18,943 nucleotides of DNA from CAYSND01 sp964642235 (GCA_964642235.1 CAZXOP010000029.1:1-18943); one strand, 5' to 3'. Positions 1 to 5,763 are shown, counted from the stretch's first letter. Notes: generated by a model not told the origin, from the sequence alone. A program made the numbers and translations.

Positions 1-3
1 CTA

Positions 4-81
4 CTATCGGGTTTCGTTCCCTCTGAAATTTTGCTGTTCGTCCTCGCGCCAATAGTTGTTAATCAAGTCGAAGAGGTTCAT
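4..81 (-). pseudogene. Truncated start of a mobile-element helix-turn-helix/replication-type protein (25 codons)
   Basis: An ATG at 81-79 opens a frame beginning MNLFDLINNYWREDEQQNF and continuing to a Glu-Thr-Arg, after which two TAG codons follow at 6-4 and 3-1. It starts 14 bases after the stop of the upstream HTH gene (stop at 98-96) on the same strand, so the two look like an operon. From memory, the N-terminus resembles the opening of Bacteroidetes mobile-element proteins of the pattern '(F/L)xL...FWxxxExxxFxxxET(R/Q)', which normally run on into a Leu-Tyr-Phe-Tyr stretch and a winged-helix domain. Here the frame stops exactly where that stretch would begin. It could be a genuinely broken gene, a sequence error at a contig edge, or a coincidental short frame. 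No function can be assigned. Confidence 0.35.
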
Positions 82-95
82 CGCTCAATTCGTTT

Positions 96-452
96 TCAAA
101 TGTGGGTGTTTACAGCTCGTTTTCCTGCCACAAACTCTTTCGCCTGTTGGTTGATTTCCGTCACGGTTTTCTTGCGTCCGCTCTCAATCCACGCCAGTAA
201 TTCGTCTTCAAAAAAGTAGAGTTTTTTGCCGTTTTTGTAGCACGGAATTAACCTTTTTCGCACCAACGCGTAAACCGTAGGTTTGGCTTTGGCGATAATG
301 GCGCACGCCTCATCAATGCCGATGGGAATGTGTTTGGATGTTGGGGCGGATGGTCGCGATTTCTCAACCAATAATTTAATTTCAGCCACTTCGCTCAGTA
401 AGTGCGCTACTGCTTTGGGCAGATTTTCAAAAGAGATTTCATTTGTTTCCAT
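96..452 (-). CDS. Helix-turn-helix (excisionase/MerR-like) DNA-binding protein of the mobile element
   Basis: This 118-residue protein has a predicted N-terminal helical stretch (about residues 8-32) and then an HTH_17-type winged-helix unit at about residues 44-90. The typical pattern is seen: a helix with 'IDEACAIIAKAKPTVYALVRK', an 'IP-Y-K-NGKKLYF' wing, and a closing 'EDELLAWIES' helix. A basic tail follows. Small proteins like this are common next to primase or replication-type genes in Bacteroidetes integrative elements, where they act as recombination directionality factors or local transcription regulators. The start at 452-450 is the first ATG of the frame. The gene reads away from the CBASS operon and is followed 14 bases later by the truncated frame at 81-4. 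The exact role is inferred; the DNA-binding fold is the firm part. Confidence 0.75.
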   Translation of the reverse strand: METNEISFENLPKAVAHLLSEVAEIKLLVEKSRPSAPTSKHIPIGIDEACAIIAKAKPTVYALVRKRLIPCYKNGKKLYFFEDELLAWIESGRKKTVTEINQQAKEFVAGKRAVNTHI

Positions 453-478
453 AATGATCGTTTTTAATGATTACGGCG

Positions 479-510
479 CAAATGAAATAAGTGATTTCGC
501 TGTGATTCAA
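479..510 (-). promoter_or_regulatory. Candidate Bacteroidetes-type promoter for the small HTH gene
   Basis: On the minus strand a TTG (510-508) is followed after 21 bases by TTCATTTG (486-479). The latter matches the TAnnTTTG -7 consensus except at the second position. Transcription would start near 472, some 20 bases before the ATG at 452. The motif is short and AT-rich, so chance is a real alternative. Confidence 0.3.
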
Positions 511-611
511 GACACTACGGAAAACACCGTGAAAAACACTGAGGATGGTGGGATTTCTTGGTTGTTGATAGAATTTGTTGGTTGGGTAGTAGGTGGTTGA
601 GGGGGATTTTG

Positions 612-619
612 TATATTTG
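612..619 (+). promoter_or_regulatory. Isolated -7-like box upstream of the CBASS operon
   Basis: TATATTTG is an exact match to the Bacteroidetes TAnnTTTG -7 element and lies about 140 bases before the CD-NTase ATG. No TTG lies 19-21 bases upstream, so a -33 element is missing. It may be a weak or activator-dependent promoter, or not a promoter at all. Confidence 0.22.
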
Positions 620-760
620 CAAAACGTGATTTGTTTGCGTAATATGTGCCATGATAGTCAAGGAGATGCAACTTGTTGGGGCTATTTATGATATGTCAAT
701 AAGCCGAAGAAAGGACTCTGCAACCTATCAGATTGATTGTAAAATTTAAAACCGAATAAT

Positions 761-1735
761 ATGACTCTACTTGAATCAATAAAAAAACTTGTCGATAATG
801 TTTCGATAACAGACAGACAAGAAGAAAGTATAACAAATTCATTATCAAATTTAGAAAGTCATTTGAAAGAAGAGGAAAGTAATCTATATGTTAATGAATG
901 TTTCACAAATGGTTCATGGGAAAGAGATACAATAATTCGACCATTGAACGATGTTGATTTATTTGCTGTTTTGGATTTTGAGAAGTGGAAAGATGAATAC
1001 GGTAATAAACCAAATCCTCAAAGTGTATTGACCAAAATTAAAAACTTTCTAAATAAGCAAAATGATTATAAAGATAAAGTAAAACAAGATAGACCTTGTG
1101 TCACGATTCATTTAAGCGACAAAGATTTTGACGTTTTGCCAAGTTTTGAGATTTTAGGAGGAGGTTACTATATTCCTAATTATGATTTAAAATCATGGAC
1201 TACTTCATATCCAAAGATGTTGACTAAAGATCTTGATGATACTCACAGATTAAGAGATTATAAACTAAAACAAATAATCAGAGTAGTTAAATATTGGAAT
1301 CGAGATTTTAATACCAAAACAATCCCTTCTTACCATATTGAGGAAATTGCAATAAATATTTTCAAAGCTAACAACTTTACAAATTTTGAGGAAGGTATAA
1401 GAAAATGGTTCAATAATGTTGAATCCAATATGCTTTCAAGTAAATTTAAATCCAATTATGAATATGAAGTGTCTTTAAAAAAAGCAAAAAAAGTAAAAGA
1501 CAAATTGAACGAAGCATATAAATTTTATTCAGACAATAACGAGGTTGAAGCAAAAAAAATATGGAAAGAGGTCTTTGGTAAGGAATTCCCAATAGTAGAT
1601 GAAGACGAAGCAAAAAATATTTCAAAATCATTGACGGAAGGCACTCTGAAATATTCTAGTACTGTAGGAATTTCCACCTCATTTGGAAGCAGTTTGTCAG
1701 CATCTAAAGGTTTTTATGGGGATGAAATTCTTTAA
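761..1735 (+). CDS. CBASS CD-NTase (SMODS-type cGAS/DncV-like nucleotidyltransferase)
   Basis: This 324-residue protein is the signal-producing enzyme of a CBASS anti-phage system; such enzymes make cyclic di- or trinucleotides when phage infection is sensed. The pol-beta-type core is visible: Gly51-Ser52 ('NGSWERDT'), the metal-binding pair Asp64 and Asp66 ('NDVDLFAV') and a third acidic residue Asp124 ('FDVLPS'). A helical OAS1-C-like half follows, including 'RVVKYWNRDF' at about 174-183. The C-terminal stretch, from about residue 290, is Ser/Thr/Gly-rich and ends Gly-Phe-Tyr-Gly-Asp-Glu-Ile-Leu. This exposed tail with FYG at 318-320 fits the role of CD-NTases in type II systems as substrates of an E2. 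The start at 761 is the first ATG and follows an AT-rich leader without a Shine-Dalgarno site. The 3' end overlaps the E2-like gene. The nucleotide product and clade cannot be told from the sequence. Confidence 0.88.
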   Translation: MTLLESIKKLVDNVSITDRQEESITNSLSNLESHLKEEESNLYVNECFTNGSWERDTIIRPLNDVDLFAVLDFEKWKDEYGNKPNPQSVLTKIKNFLNKQNDYKDKVKQDRPCVTIHLSDKDFDVLPSFEILGGGYYIPNYDLKSWTTSYPKMLTKDLDDTHRLRDYKLKQIIRVVKYWNRDFNTKTIPSYHIEEIAINIFKANNFTNFEEGIRKWFNNVESNMLSSKFKSNYEYEVSLKKAKKVKDKLNEAYKFYSDNNEVEAKKIWKEVFGKEFPIVDEDEAKNISKSLTEGTLKYSSTVGISTSFGSSLSASKGFYGDEIL

Positions 1736-2153
1736 TAAAAAGAAGCCAAATGTGTCAGCTCAAATTGGGGCTATGAAGTCAAAATACCCACAATTTAAGG
1801 TAAAGCATTTGTCTAATGATAGAGTAACATTTGTAGGTGATTTATTGATTAAGCCAGAATTGCCGGTTTATAGAGTTAGTGTGGAATATAGAGGGACGTT
1901 GTTACCAAAAGTTCATGTGATTGAACCTAAACTTGTTGAAAATCCACCACATTTTTATAAAAATACAGAAAGTCTCTGCTTGTACCATTCTGAAGACTTT
2001 AAATGGGATTCTCAAAAACTTATCGCAAAGGAAATAATGTCTTGGACGATAGCTTGGTTATATTTTTACGAAGCATGGTTGCAAACAGGAAAGTGGTTTG
2101 GGCCCGAATCGCACCATACACCAAATACAATTAAAGAAGATAAAGATGAATAG
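1716..2153 (+). CDS. E2-like conjugating enzyme of an E2-only (type II-short) CBASS
   Basis: This 145-residue protein looks like the stand-alone prokaryotic E2/UBC-fold enzyme that accompanies CD-NTases in the minimal type II CBASS. The likely catalytic cysteine is Cys88 in 'PPHFYKNTESLCLYH', with His79 just before it. The C-terminal half has the characteristic aromatic pattern Trp110...Trp114-Leu-Tyr-Phe-Tyr-Glu...Trp121...Gly-Lys-Trp127-Phe-Gly-Pro-Glu-Ser-His-His. No E1 adenylation domain and no JAB peptidase is present in it or nearby. I chose the ATG at 1716 because AAAGG lies five bases before it; ATG 1722 is also possible, and a TTG at 1683 would add an unlikely extension deep in the upstream gene. 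The start lies inside the CD-NTase gene (20-base overlap), which points to translational coupling. By analogy, it conjugates the CD-NTase C-terminus to a target to prime the enzyme. Confidence 0.8.
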   Translation: MGMKFFNKKKPNVSAQIGAMKSKYPQFKVKHLSNDRVTFVGDLLIKPELPVYRVSVEYRGTLLPKVHVIEPKLVENPPHFYKNTESLCLYHSEDFKWDSQKLIAKEIMSWTIAWLYFYEAWLQTGKWFGPESHHTPNTIKEDKDE

Positions 2154-2940
2154 AATAGTGCCATTTGATAGCGATTACACTACTGTGAGTGAATTTGAAA
2201 AGTTCGCTTTTTATTGCCTATTATTTTCTGCGTTTGCAATCATTTACCTCTGGATAGTTCCGAAAATTGAACCACTAATTCAATTTAAAATTAGTTCAGA
2301 AACAATTCTTCATTTAGTAAAAGTGCTAAGTTATGTTTCAATGATTGGATATATTGGACTTTCAAGTATTGCAAAATATTTATTTTATTCGGCGGAAAAA
2401 ATAAAGCGTGGTGATTTGATTGATAATTCTTTTGGAACATGTTATTCGGATTGCAACTCTGAGGGATACTATAATAATGATGAAATTTCCCACGGAATGA
2501 AGAAATTAGCTATAAATACGTATGAAAGTAGTTTTCATACAGAACATATCCTGAGAAAAATGTTGTTTAAATACGCAAAGAAAATGCTCTTATTATCAAT
2601 TCCTTTTTTGATTTCAATTTTTTCGATAGGAGGTAGTGATATTGTAAGATTGCTTTTTGAAATTAGCATTCCGCTGATTATGTTGTCTCAATTCTTTATT
2701 CTAATAGTTTACCATACTGGAGTAAAAGGTGTTAATGAATGTTTTAAAATAGAGTTAACCAATATTGGTAGCAAGAATGTTGAAGTTAAAGAAAACGCCA
2801 AATTGTTGAAACCTATTTTAGATTATTACAATATAAAATCATGGGCTACAACGAACCTTGATAGTGCTATCTTTAAAAAGCTTAACAACCAAATTTCTTC
2901 TCAATGGATTAAACGAAAAGAAAAACTAAATAACGAATGA
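2146..2940 (+). CDS. Four-helix membrane protein, probable CBASS effector (S-4TM-like)
   Basis: This 264-residue protein has four hydrophobic segments in two pairs: about residues 20-38 and 58-80, then 146-162 and 168-190. A soluble stretch of about 65 residues separates the pairs ('SAEKIKRGDLIDNSFGTCYSD', 'SEGYYNNDEI'), and a polar C-terminal tail of some 70 residues follows. It is the last gene of the operon and starts eight bases before the E2 stop codon, with AAAGAAG six bases ahead of the ATG. Position and topology fit the membrane effector of CBASS, which on binding the cyclic nucleotide would permeabilise the inner membrane and kill the infected cell. The four-helix layout suggests the predicted pore-forming S-4TM group associated with SMODS systems, but I cannot confirm the family. 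An upstream TTG-start extension (from 2098) lies wholly inside the E2 gene and is less likely. Confidence 0.68.
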   Translation: MNRIVPFDSDYTTVSEFEKFAFYCLLFSAFAIIYLWIVPKIEPLIQFKISSETILHLVKVLSYVSMIGYIGLSSIAKYLFYSAEKIKRGDLIDNSFGTCYSDCNSEGYYNNDEISHGMKKLAINTYESSFHTEHILRKMLFKYAKKMLLLSIPFLISIFSIGGSDIVRLLFEISIPLIMLSQFFILIVYHTGVKGVNECFKIELTNIGSKNVEVKENAKLLKPILDYYNIKSWATTNLDSAIFKKLNNQISSQWIKRKEKLNNE

Positions 2941-2954
2941 TAGAAACGGCTAGT

Positions 2955-3080
2955 TGCCAACACGCGATATAGTTAATTGCTGGTGCGGTGCGTATTTTAG
3001 TAACACAGCTCGTGTCAAAAGTAGCTGTAACTTGATAGGTGAAAGTTTCGAGATCGGCTACTATATCGCGAAATGTTATT
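2955..3080 (+). repeat. Long imperfect palindrome with attC-like geometry after the CBASS operon
   Basis: CGCGATATAGT (2963-2973) and ACTATATCGCG (3060-3070) are a perfect 11-base inverted repeat about 86 bases apart. Outside them AACA (2959-2962) and TGTT (3074-3077) also pair, leaving AAA unpaired on one side only. This arrangement of outer short arms, a one-sided spacer, inner arms and a long variable loop is that of an integron attC site folded as a hairpin, and the total length is in the attC range. The outer boxes do not match the classical RYYYAAC and GTTRRRY consensus well. The loop has a small extra repeat (ACAGCT at 3005-3010, AGCTGT at 3023-3028). I recall intergenic sequences of similar layout after accessory genes in Bacteroidetes. 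It fills most of the gap between the effector gene and the convergent membrane-protein gene. Confidence 0.5.
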
Positions 3081-3089
3081 CCCCGTTTT

Positions 3090-3755
3090 TCACCTCTCCC
3101 ACACCAAAATCCTCCCCTTCTTCGGCTCATCTTTCAAATGACTTTTGATGCTGTCCGGCTCCACATCTTTTAAGTTATCCGCAAAAACGAGTTTCAGGAA
3201 AAGAGCAATATCGTCTTGTTTGCTCACGTTCAGGTATTTCCAGATATTCCAGCCGAAATGGTAAAGGTCTAAGGTCGTTAGAGTTTTGACTTTGATGGGC
3301 TGAATATCCGATAGCGGAAGTTGGTCGGCGTACAATTCCACGTAGCGACAAAGTAACACCAAATCTTCATCCGTAACGTACGGCGCAAATTCTTTTCGGG
3401 TATATTCAACGACGGAATCACGTTTCGCGCGTTTTTTGTTGTCGATAAGTTGCTGTTGTTCAGTACGAATTTCATCCAAGCTTTCTGCGAAAATCGGCAT
3501 TGACTCTGTGGTTTTTGGAGTTTCTTTTTTAGGAAAAAACTTACGGAGCGTCGCTGCGAAAAGCCCTTCAATAAAAATTGCAAGCGCGGCATACACAATC
3601 ACGCCCAATGCCGTAACCGACCAAAATACGATATTCGCGGTAAATTCATCCACGTCGGCACCTACGGCAATCATTCTTGCAAGCGCGCCAATCAGCACGC
3701 AAACCACCAAAACGGATAGGTAAACAACGATATGTTCAAAATATTTCGGGTTCAT
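3090..3755 (-). CDS. Two-pass membrane protein coupled to the integrase, unknown function
   Basis: This 221-residue protein begins with two hydrophobic helices (about residues 8-30 and 42-68, the first with 'VVYLSVLVVCVLIGALARMI'). A charged linker follows (about 70-115), then a soluble C-terminal domain containing 'VLLCRYVELYADQLPLSD', 'LYHFGWNIWKYLNV' and 'IALFLKLVFADNL'. Its ATG overlaps the integrase stop codon in an ATGA (3755-3752), so the two are probably translated together. I do not recognise a named family. Similar two-helix proteins occur next to integrases of Bacteroidetes mobile elements, so it may be part of the element backbone rather than of the CBASS cargo. Composition resembles the integrase, not the AT-rich operon on the other strand. 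An accessory role in mobility or exclusion is possible but nothing in the sequence shows it. Confidence 0.65.
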   Translation of the reverse strand: MNPKYFEHIVVYLSVLVVCVLIGALARMIAVGADVDEFTANIVFWSVTALGVIVYAALAIFIEGLFAATLRKFFPKKETPKTTESMPIFAESLDEIRTEQQQLIDNKKRAKRDSVVEYTRKEFAPYVTDEDLVLLCRYVELYADQLPLSDIQPIKVKTLTTLDLYHFGWNIWKYLNVSKQDDIALFLKLVFADNLKDVEPDSIKSHLKDEPKKGRILVWER

Positions 3756-5020
3756 TTTTGCTCTGATTTTGTGTTGGTTAATGATTTCAGTTGAATCGCT
3801 TCGGCTGCTTTGAGCTTCTTCTCGTCCACAACTTTAGCGTAAATCTGCGTGGTTTTCACGTTGGTGTGTCCCAACATTTTGCTTACGGTGTAAATATCCG
3901 TTCCTTGGGCAAGTTGTAGGGTGGCGTAAGTGTGTCTAAATGAATGAAATGTAATTCGCCGATTGATGCCTGCAGCTTTAATCCATCGTTCAAGTGGTTT
4001 GGAAATCCAAGCGGGGTCGGGGAGGTCTTCAAAAACGAAGTCATCGGGATTGCCTTCTTCTCCGCAAAGTTCGTAGGCTTGTTTCGAAATTGGCATATAT
4101 TCCACGCCTTTCGTTTTTTGCTGAGTGAAGTTTAGACGATAATTTTCTCCATCTTGCTGAATTTCCTGCCATTTCAGTTTTTGAATATCGCTGTGGCGAA
4201 GTCCGGTTAAAGCCGAAAACAGTGCGGCGCGTTTAAGAACATCTCGTTCGCAAGGCGTGGCGGCGAGTTTGTTGAGTTCGTCCGCCGTCAGGTATTCGCG
4301 ACGAGTTTCCTGTTCCTGAATGCCTTTTATTCTTGCCGATAAATCCGATGTGAAATATCCATCTACAAAAGCTTGTTTAAGCGCTGCTTTGAATATGGCG
4401 AAATAGGTTGAAGCGGTGTTTTGAGAAATTGTTCCTTTTCTATTTCCACCACAAGGCGCGGTCAGCAGATAGCGTTTATATTCTTCGGCAAATCGGTTGT
4501 CAATCTGCGAAAAGAGAAGTGTGTCGCCCGCAAATTGTTTTAAGAAAACGATAGCTCGCTTCCAGTTGATTTGAATGGACTGCGAACTGTTGGCGTGGCG
4601 TTTGACGGCTGCTTTTCTGAAATATTCGATAAAGTTTTGTTGCATTCGCTCTTGTTGTTCAGCTTGTGCACTTTCGGTATCGCTGTATAAATCGGCGTTG
4701 TCGAATTCTTTTTGCCTGAGCTTCCTAACGCTGTCGGCATAAAGCATTGTTTCTTGGTCAATTTCACTTTTGCAGATAATTAGGCCGTTATCATCGCGTT
4801 TGGGTTTATAAGTTTTTTCGCCGTCATCCGTTGTCCGCGCAATTCTTTTCTTGTCCCAATCTACGGTTGTAACGCTGCGGTTGAGATATTCTCTTACACG
4901 CTGTGGCATTTCCTTTCCGGGTACGAAAACGGGATAACTTTCGATGTAGATATACCATTCTTTGCGGTCTTCCGCTTTCCGAAGCCTGACGGTTGCCTTT
5001 GGATGAGATAATCTTTTCAT
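3752..5020 (-). CDS. Tyrosine recombinase / integrase of the mobile element
   Basis: This 422-residue site-specific recombinase of the phage-integrase family has the layout usual in Bacteroidetes: an N-terminal arm-binding region (about 1-110), a SAM-like core-binding domain (about 125-225) and a catalytic domain (about 240-400). The catalytic residues are all visible: Arg275 in 'ALTGLRHSDIQKLKW', a beta-hairpin lysine (Lys302 or Lys304), His359 and Arg362 in 'FHSFRHTYA', His385 in 'KMLGHTNV', and the nucleophile Tyr394 in 'TTQIYAKV'. It therefore looks active. It lies 12 bases downstream of the zinc-ribbon double-HTH gene and overlaps the next gene by four bases. Its position near the end of the element next to dnaK suggests that the attachment junction is in 5603-5837. 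The chemistry would be strand exchange between the element's att site and a chromosomal target. Confidence 0.93.
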   Translation of the reverse strand: MKRLSHPKATVRLRKAEDRKEWYIYIESYPVFVPGKEMPQRVREYLNRSVTTVDWDKKRIARTTDDGEKTYKPKRDDNGLIICKSEIDQETMLYADSVRKLRQKEFDNADLYSDTESAQAEQQERMQQNFIEYFRKAAVKRHANSSQSIQINWKRAIVFLKQFAGDTLLFSQIDNRFAEEYKRYLLTAPCGGNRKGTISQNTASTYFAIFKAALKQAFVDGYFTSDLSARIKGIQEQETRREYLTADELNKLAATPCERDVLKRAALFSALTGLRHSDIQKLKWQEIQQDGENYRLNFTQQKTKGVEYMPISKQAYELCGEEGNPDDFVFEDLPDPAWISKPLERWIKAAGINRRITFHSFRHTYATLQLAQGTDIYTVSKMLGHTNVKTTQIYAKVVDEKKLKAAEAIQLKSLTNTKSEQK

Positions 5021-5032
5021 TTTTCGATGCTT

Positions 5033-5602
5033 TTATCGTTTTGAAAATACGCTGTCAATCAGTTCTTTGGGAATATACACATATTTCCCCACTTGCCGTT
5101 TTGGAATACTGTTTCGTCTGATAACTTTGCTGACAGTGCTTGGCGATACCCCAAATTTTTCGGAAACTTCGTTGATGGTGTAGCATTCCTTGATATTATA
5201 TTGCAATTTTACTGGCTTGTCTTTCGGCTCTTTCGGTAACTCCACGGCCGTAAAAATGGCTTCTAAATGTTTTCGGCTCACTCTTGTTAATCTTTGTCCG
5301 AAGTTGTGAGCGGGAATTTTTCCGGCTTTGATAAGACGATGAATGGTGTCTTTTGAGATACCGAAAATGATGGTTGCTTCTTTTACCGAGATATATGGAC
5401 GTGTCTGCATTTCCGCAATTTTTTGAGCGGATTGCTCTAAAAGGGTTTGTTTTCGCTCTTCTTCTTGTGCTTTCCGTCGTCTTTCTTTCCCCGACTGGTT
5501 GGTGCAATTCGGACTGCAAAAGCGGGTAACGACTGTTTTTGCTTCAAACGGCTTGCCGCAATACTCGCAAATCTTTGGTATTTTCAGTTTACTAACTCCC
5601 AT
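5033..5602 (-). CDS. Zinc-ribbon protein with two excisionase-type HTH domains
   Basis: This 189-residue protein has three parts. Residues 12-33 form a likely zinc site: Cys12, Cys15, Cys29, Cys33 ('CEYCGKPF', 'FCSPNC'). A basic helical linker (about 38-66) follows. Two HTH_17/MerR-like units come next, at about 70-113 ('ISVKEATIIFGISKDTIHRL', 'KIPAHNFGQRLTRV') and about 141-185 ('YTINEVSEKFGVSPSTVSKV', 'SIPKRQVGKYVYI'). Directly upstream of an integrase, such a protein is most likely the recombination directionality factor or an autoregulator of the integration module. Two DNA-reading units in tandem fit the helically phased repeats just upstream of the gene (5641-5729). The ATG at 5602 is the first of the frame and has no Shine-Dalgarno site. 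A role in excision is inferred from context; DNA binding is well supported. Confidence 0.82.
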   Translation of the reverse strand: MGVSKLKIPKICEYCGKPFEAKTVVTRFCSPNCTNQSGKERRRKAQEEERKQTLLEQSAQKIAEMQTRPYISVKEATIIFGISKDTIHRLIKAGKIPAHNFGQRLTRVSRKHLEAIFTAVELPKEPKDKPVKLQYNIKECYTINEVSEKFGVSPSTVSKVIRRNSIPKRQVGKYVYIPKELIDSVFSKR

Positions 5603-5640
5603 ATCCGTATTTAGTGTTATCGCTCATTTATACCTGTAAT

Positions 5641-5675
5641 AAGACCATTTAAGACATAATAAGACATGATAAGGC
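5641..5675. repeat. Four direct repeats on an exact 10-bp period (AAGAC x3, AAGGC)
   Basis: AAGAC occurs at 5641, 5651 and 5661 and AAGGC at 5671, each exactly 10 bases after the last. TAAGGCGC recurs at 5692-5699. One site per helical turn on the same face of DNA is typical of cooperative binding by a small HTH protein or of arm-type recombinase sites. The array lies 38 bases upstream of the double-HTH gene start, inside its probable leader. Confidence 0.6.
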
Positions 5676-5699
5676 GCACATTGCATCCGATTAAGGCGC

Positions 5700-5729
5700 G
5701 GTACAAATATGGTACAAATGTAATACAAA
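5700..5729. repeat. Three direct repeats on an 11-bp period (TACAAA)
   Basis: TACAAA occurs at 5702, 5713 and 5724; the first two copies extend to GGTACAAAT (5700-5708 and 5711-5719). The period is again about one helical turn. GTACAAA-type repeats near integrases of Bacteroidetes elements fit arm-type binding sites, but this is inference. The second copy also contains a -7 box on the minus strand. Confidence 0.55.
5715..5722 (-). promoter_or_regulatory. -7 box for the double-HTH / integrase operon
   Basis: Read on the minus strand this is TACATTTG, an exact TAnnTTTG box. Transcription would start near 5708, placing the AAGAC repeat array in the transcribed leader, as expected for an autoregulatory operator. 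No clear -33 element is visible at the right distance. Confidence 0.35.
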
Positions 5730-5763
5730 AATCGATAAAAAAGCACTAATATTGATATTTTTT

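Larger units (their letters stand above)
453..760. other. Divergent intergenic region between the HTH gene and the CBASS operon
   Basis: These 308 bases separate the minus-strand HTH gene from the plus-strand CD-NTase gene. They hold the weak minus-strand promoter at 479-510 and an isolated -7-like box at 612-619. A plus-strand open frame entering from 283 and ending at 600 is antisense to the HTH gene and does not look like a protein. I see no attC-like palindrome, tRNA or clear terminator here. From about 740 the composition shifts to the AT-rich character of the CBASS genes. Confidence 0.5.

Noticed and set aside
283..600. 105-codon plus-strand frame crossing the HTH gene into the CBASS upstream region
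   Set aside because: Most of it is the reverse of the HTH gene; the product is low in recognisable structure and the frame ends in a GT-rich stretch before the operon.
1683..1715. TTG start extending the E2-like protein by 11 residues
   Set aside because: An ATG with AAAGG in front (1716) is better placed, and the extension gives no E2-like sequence.
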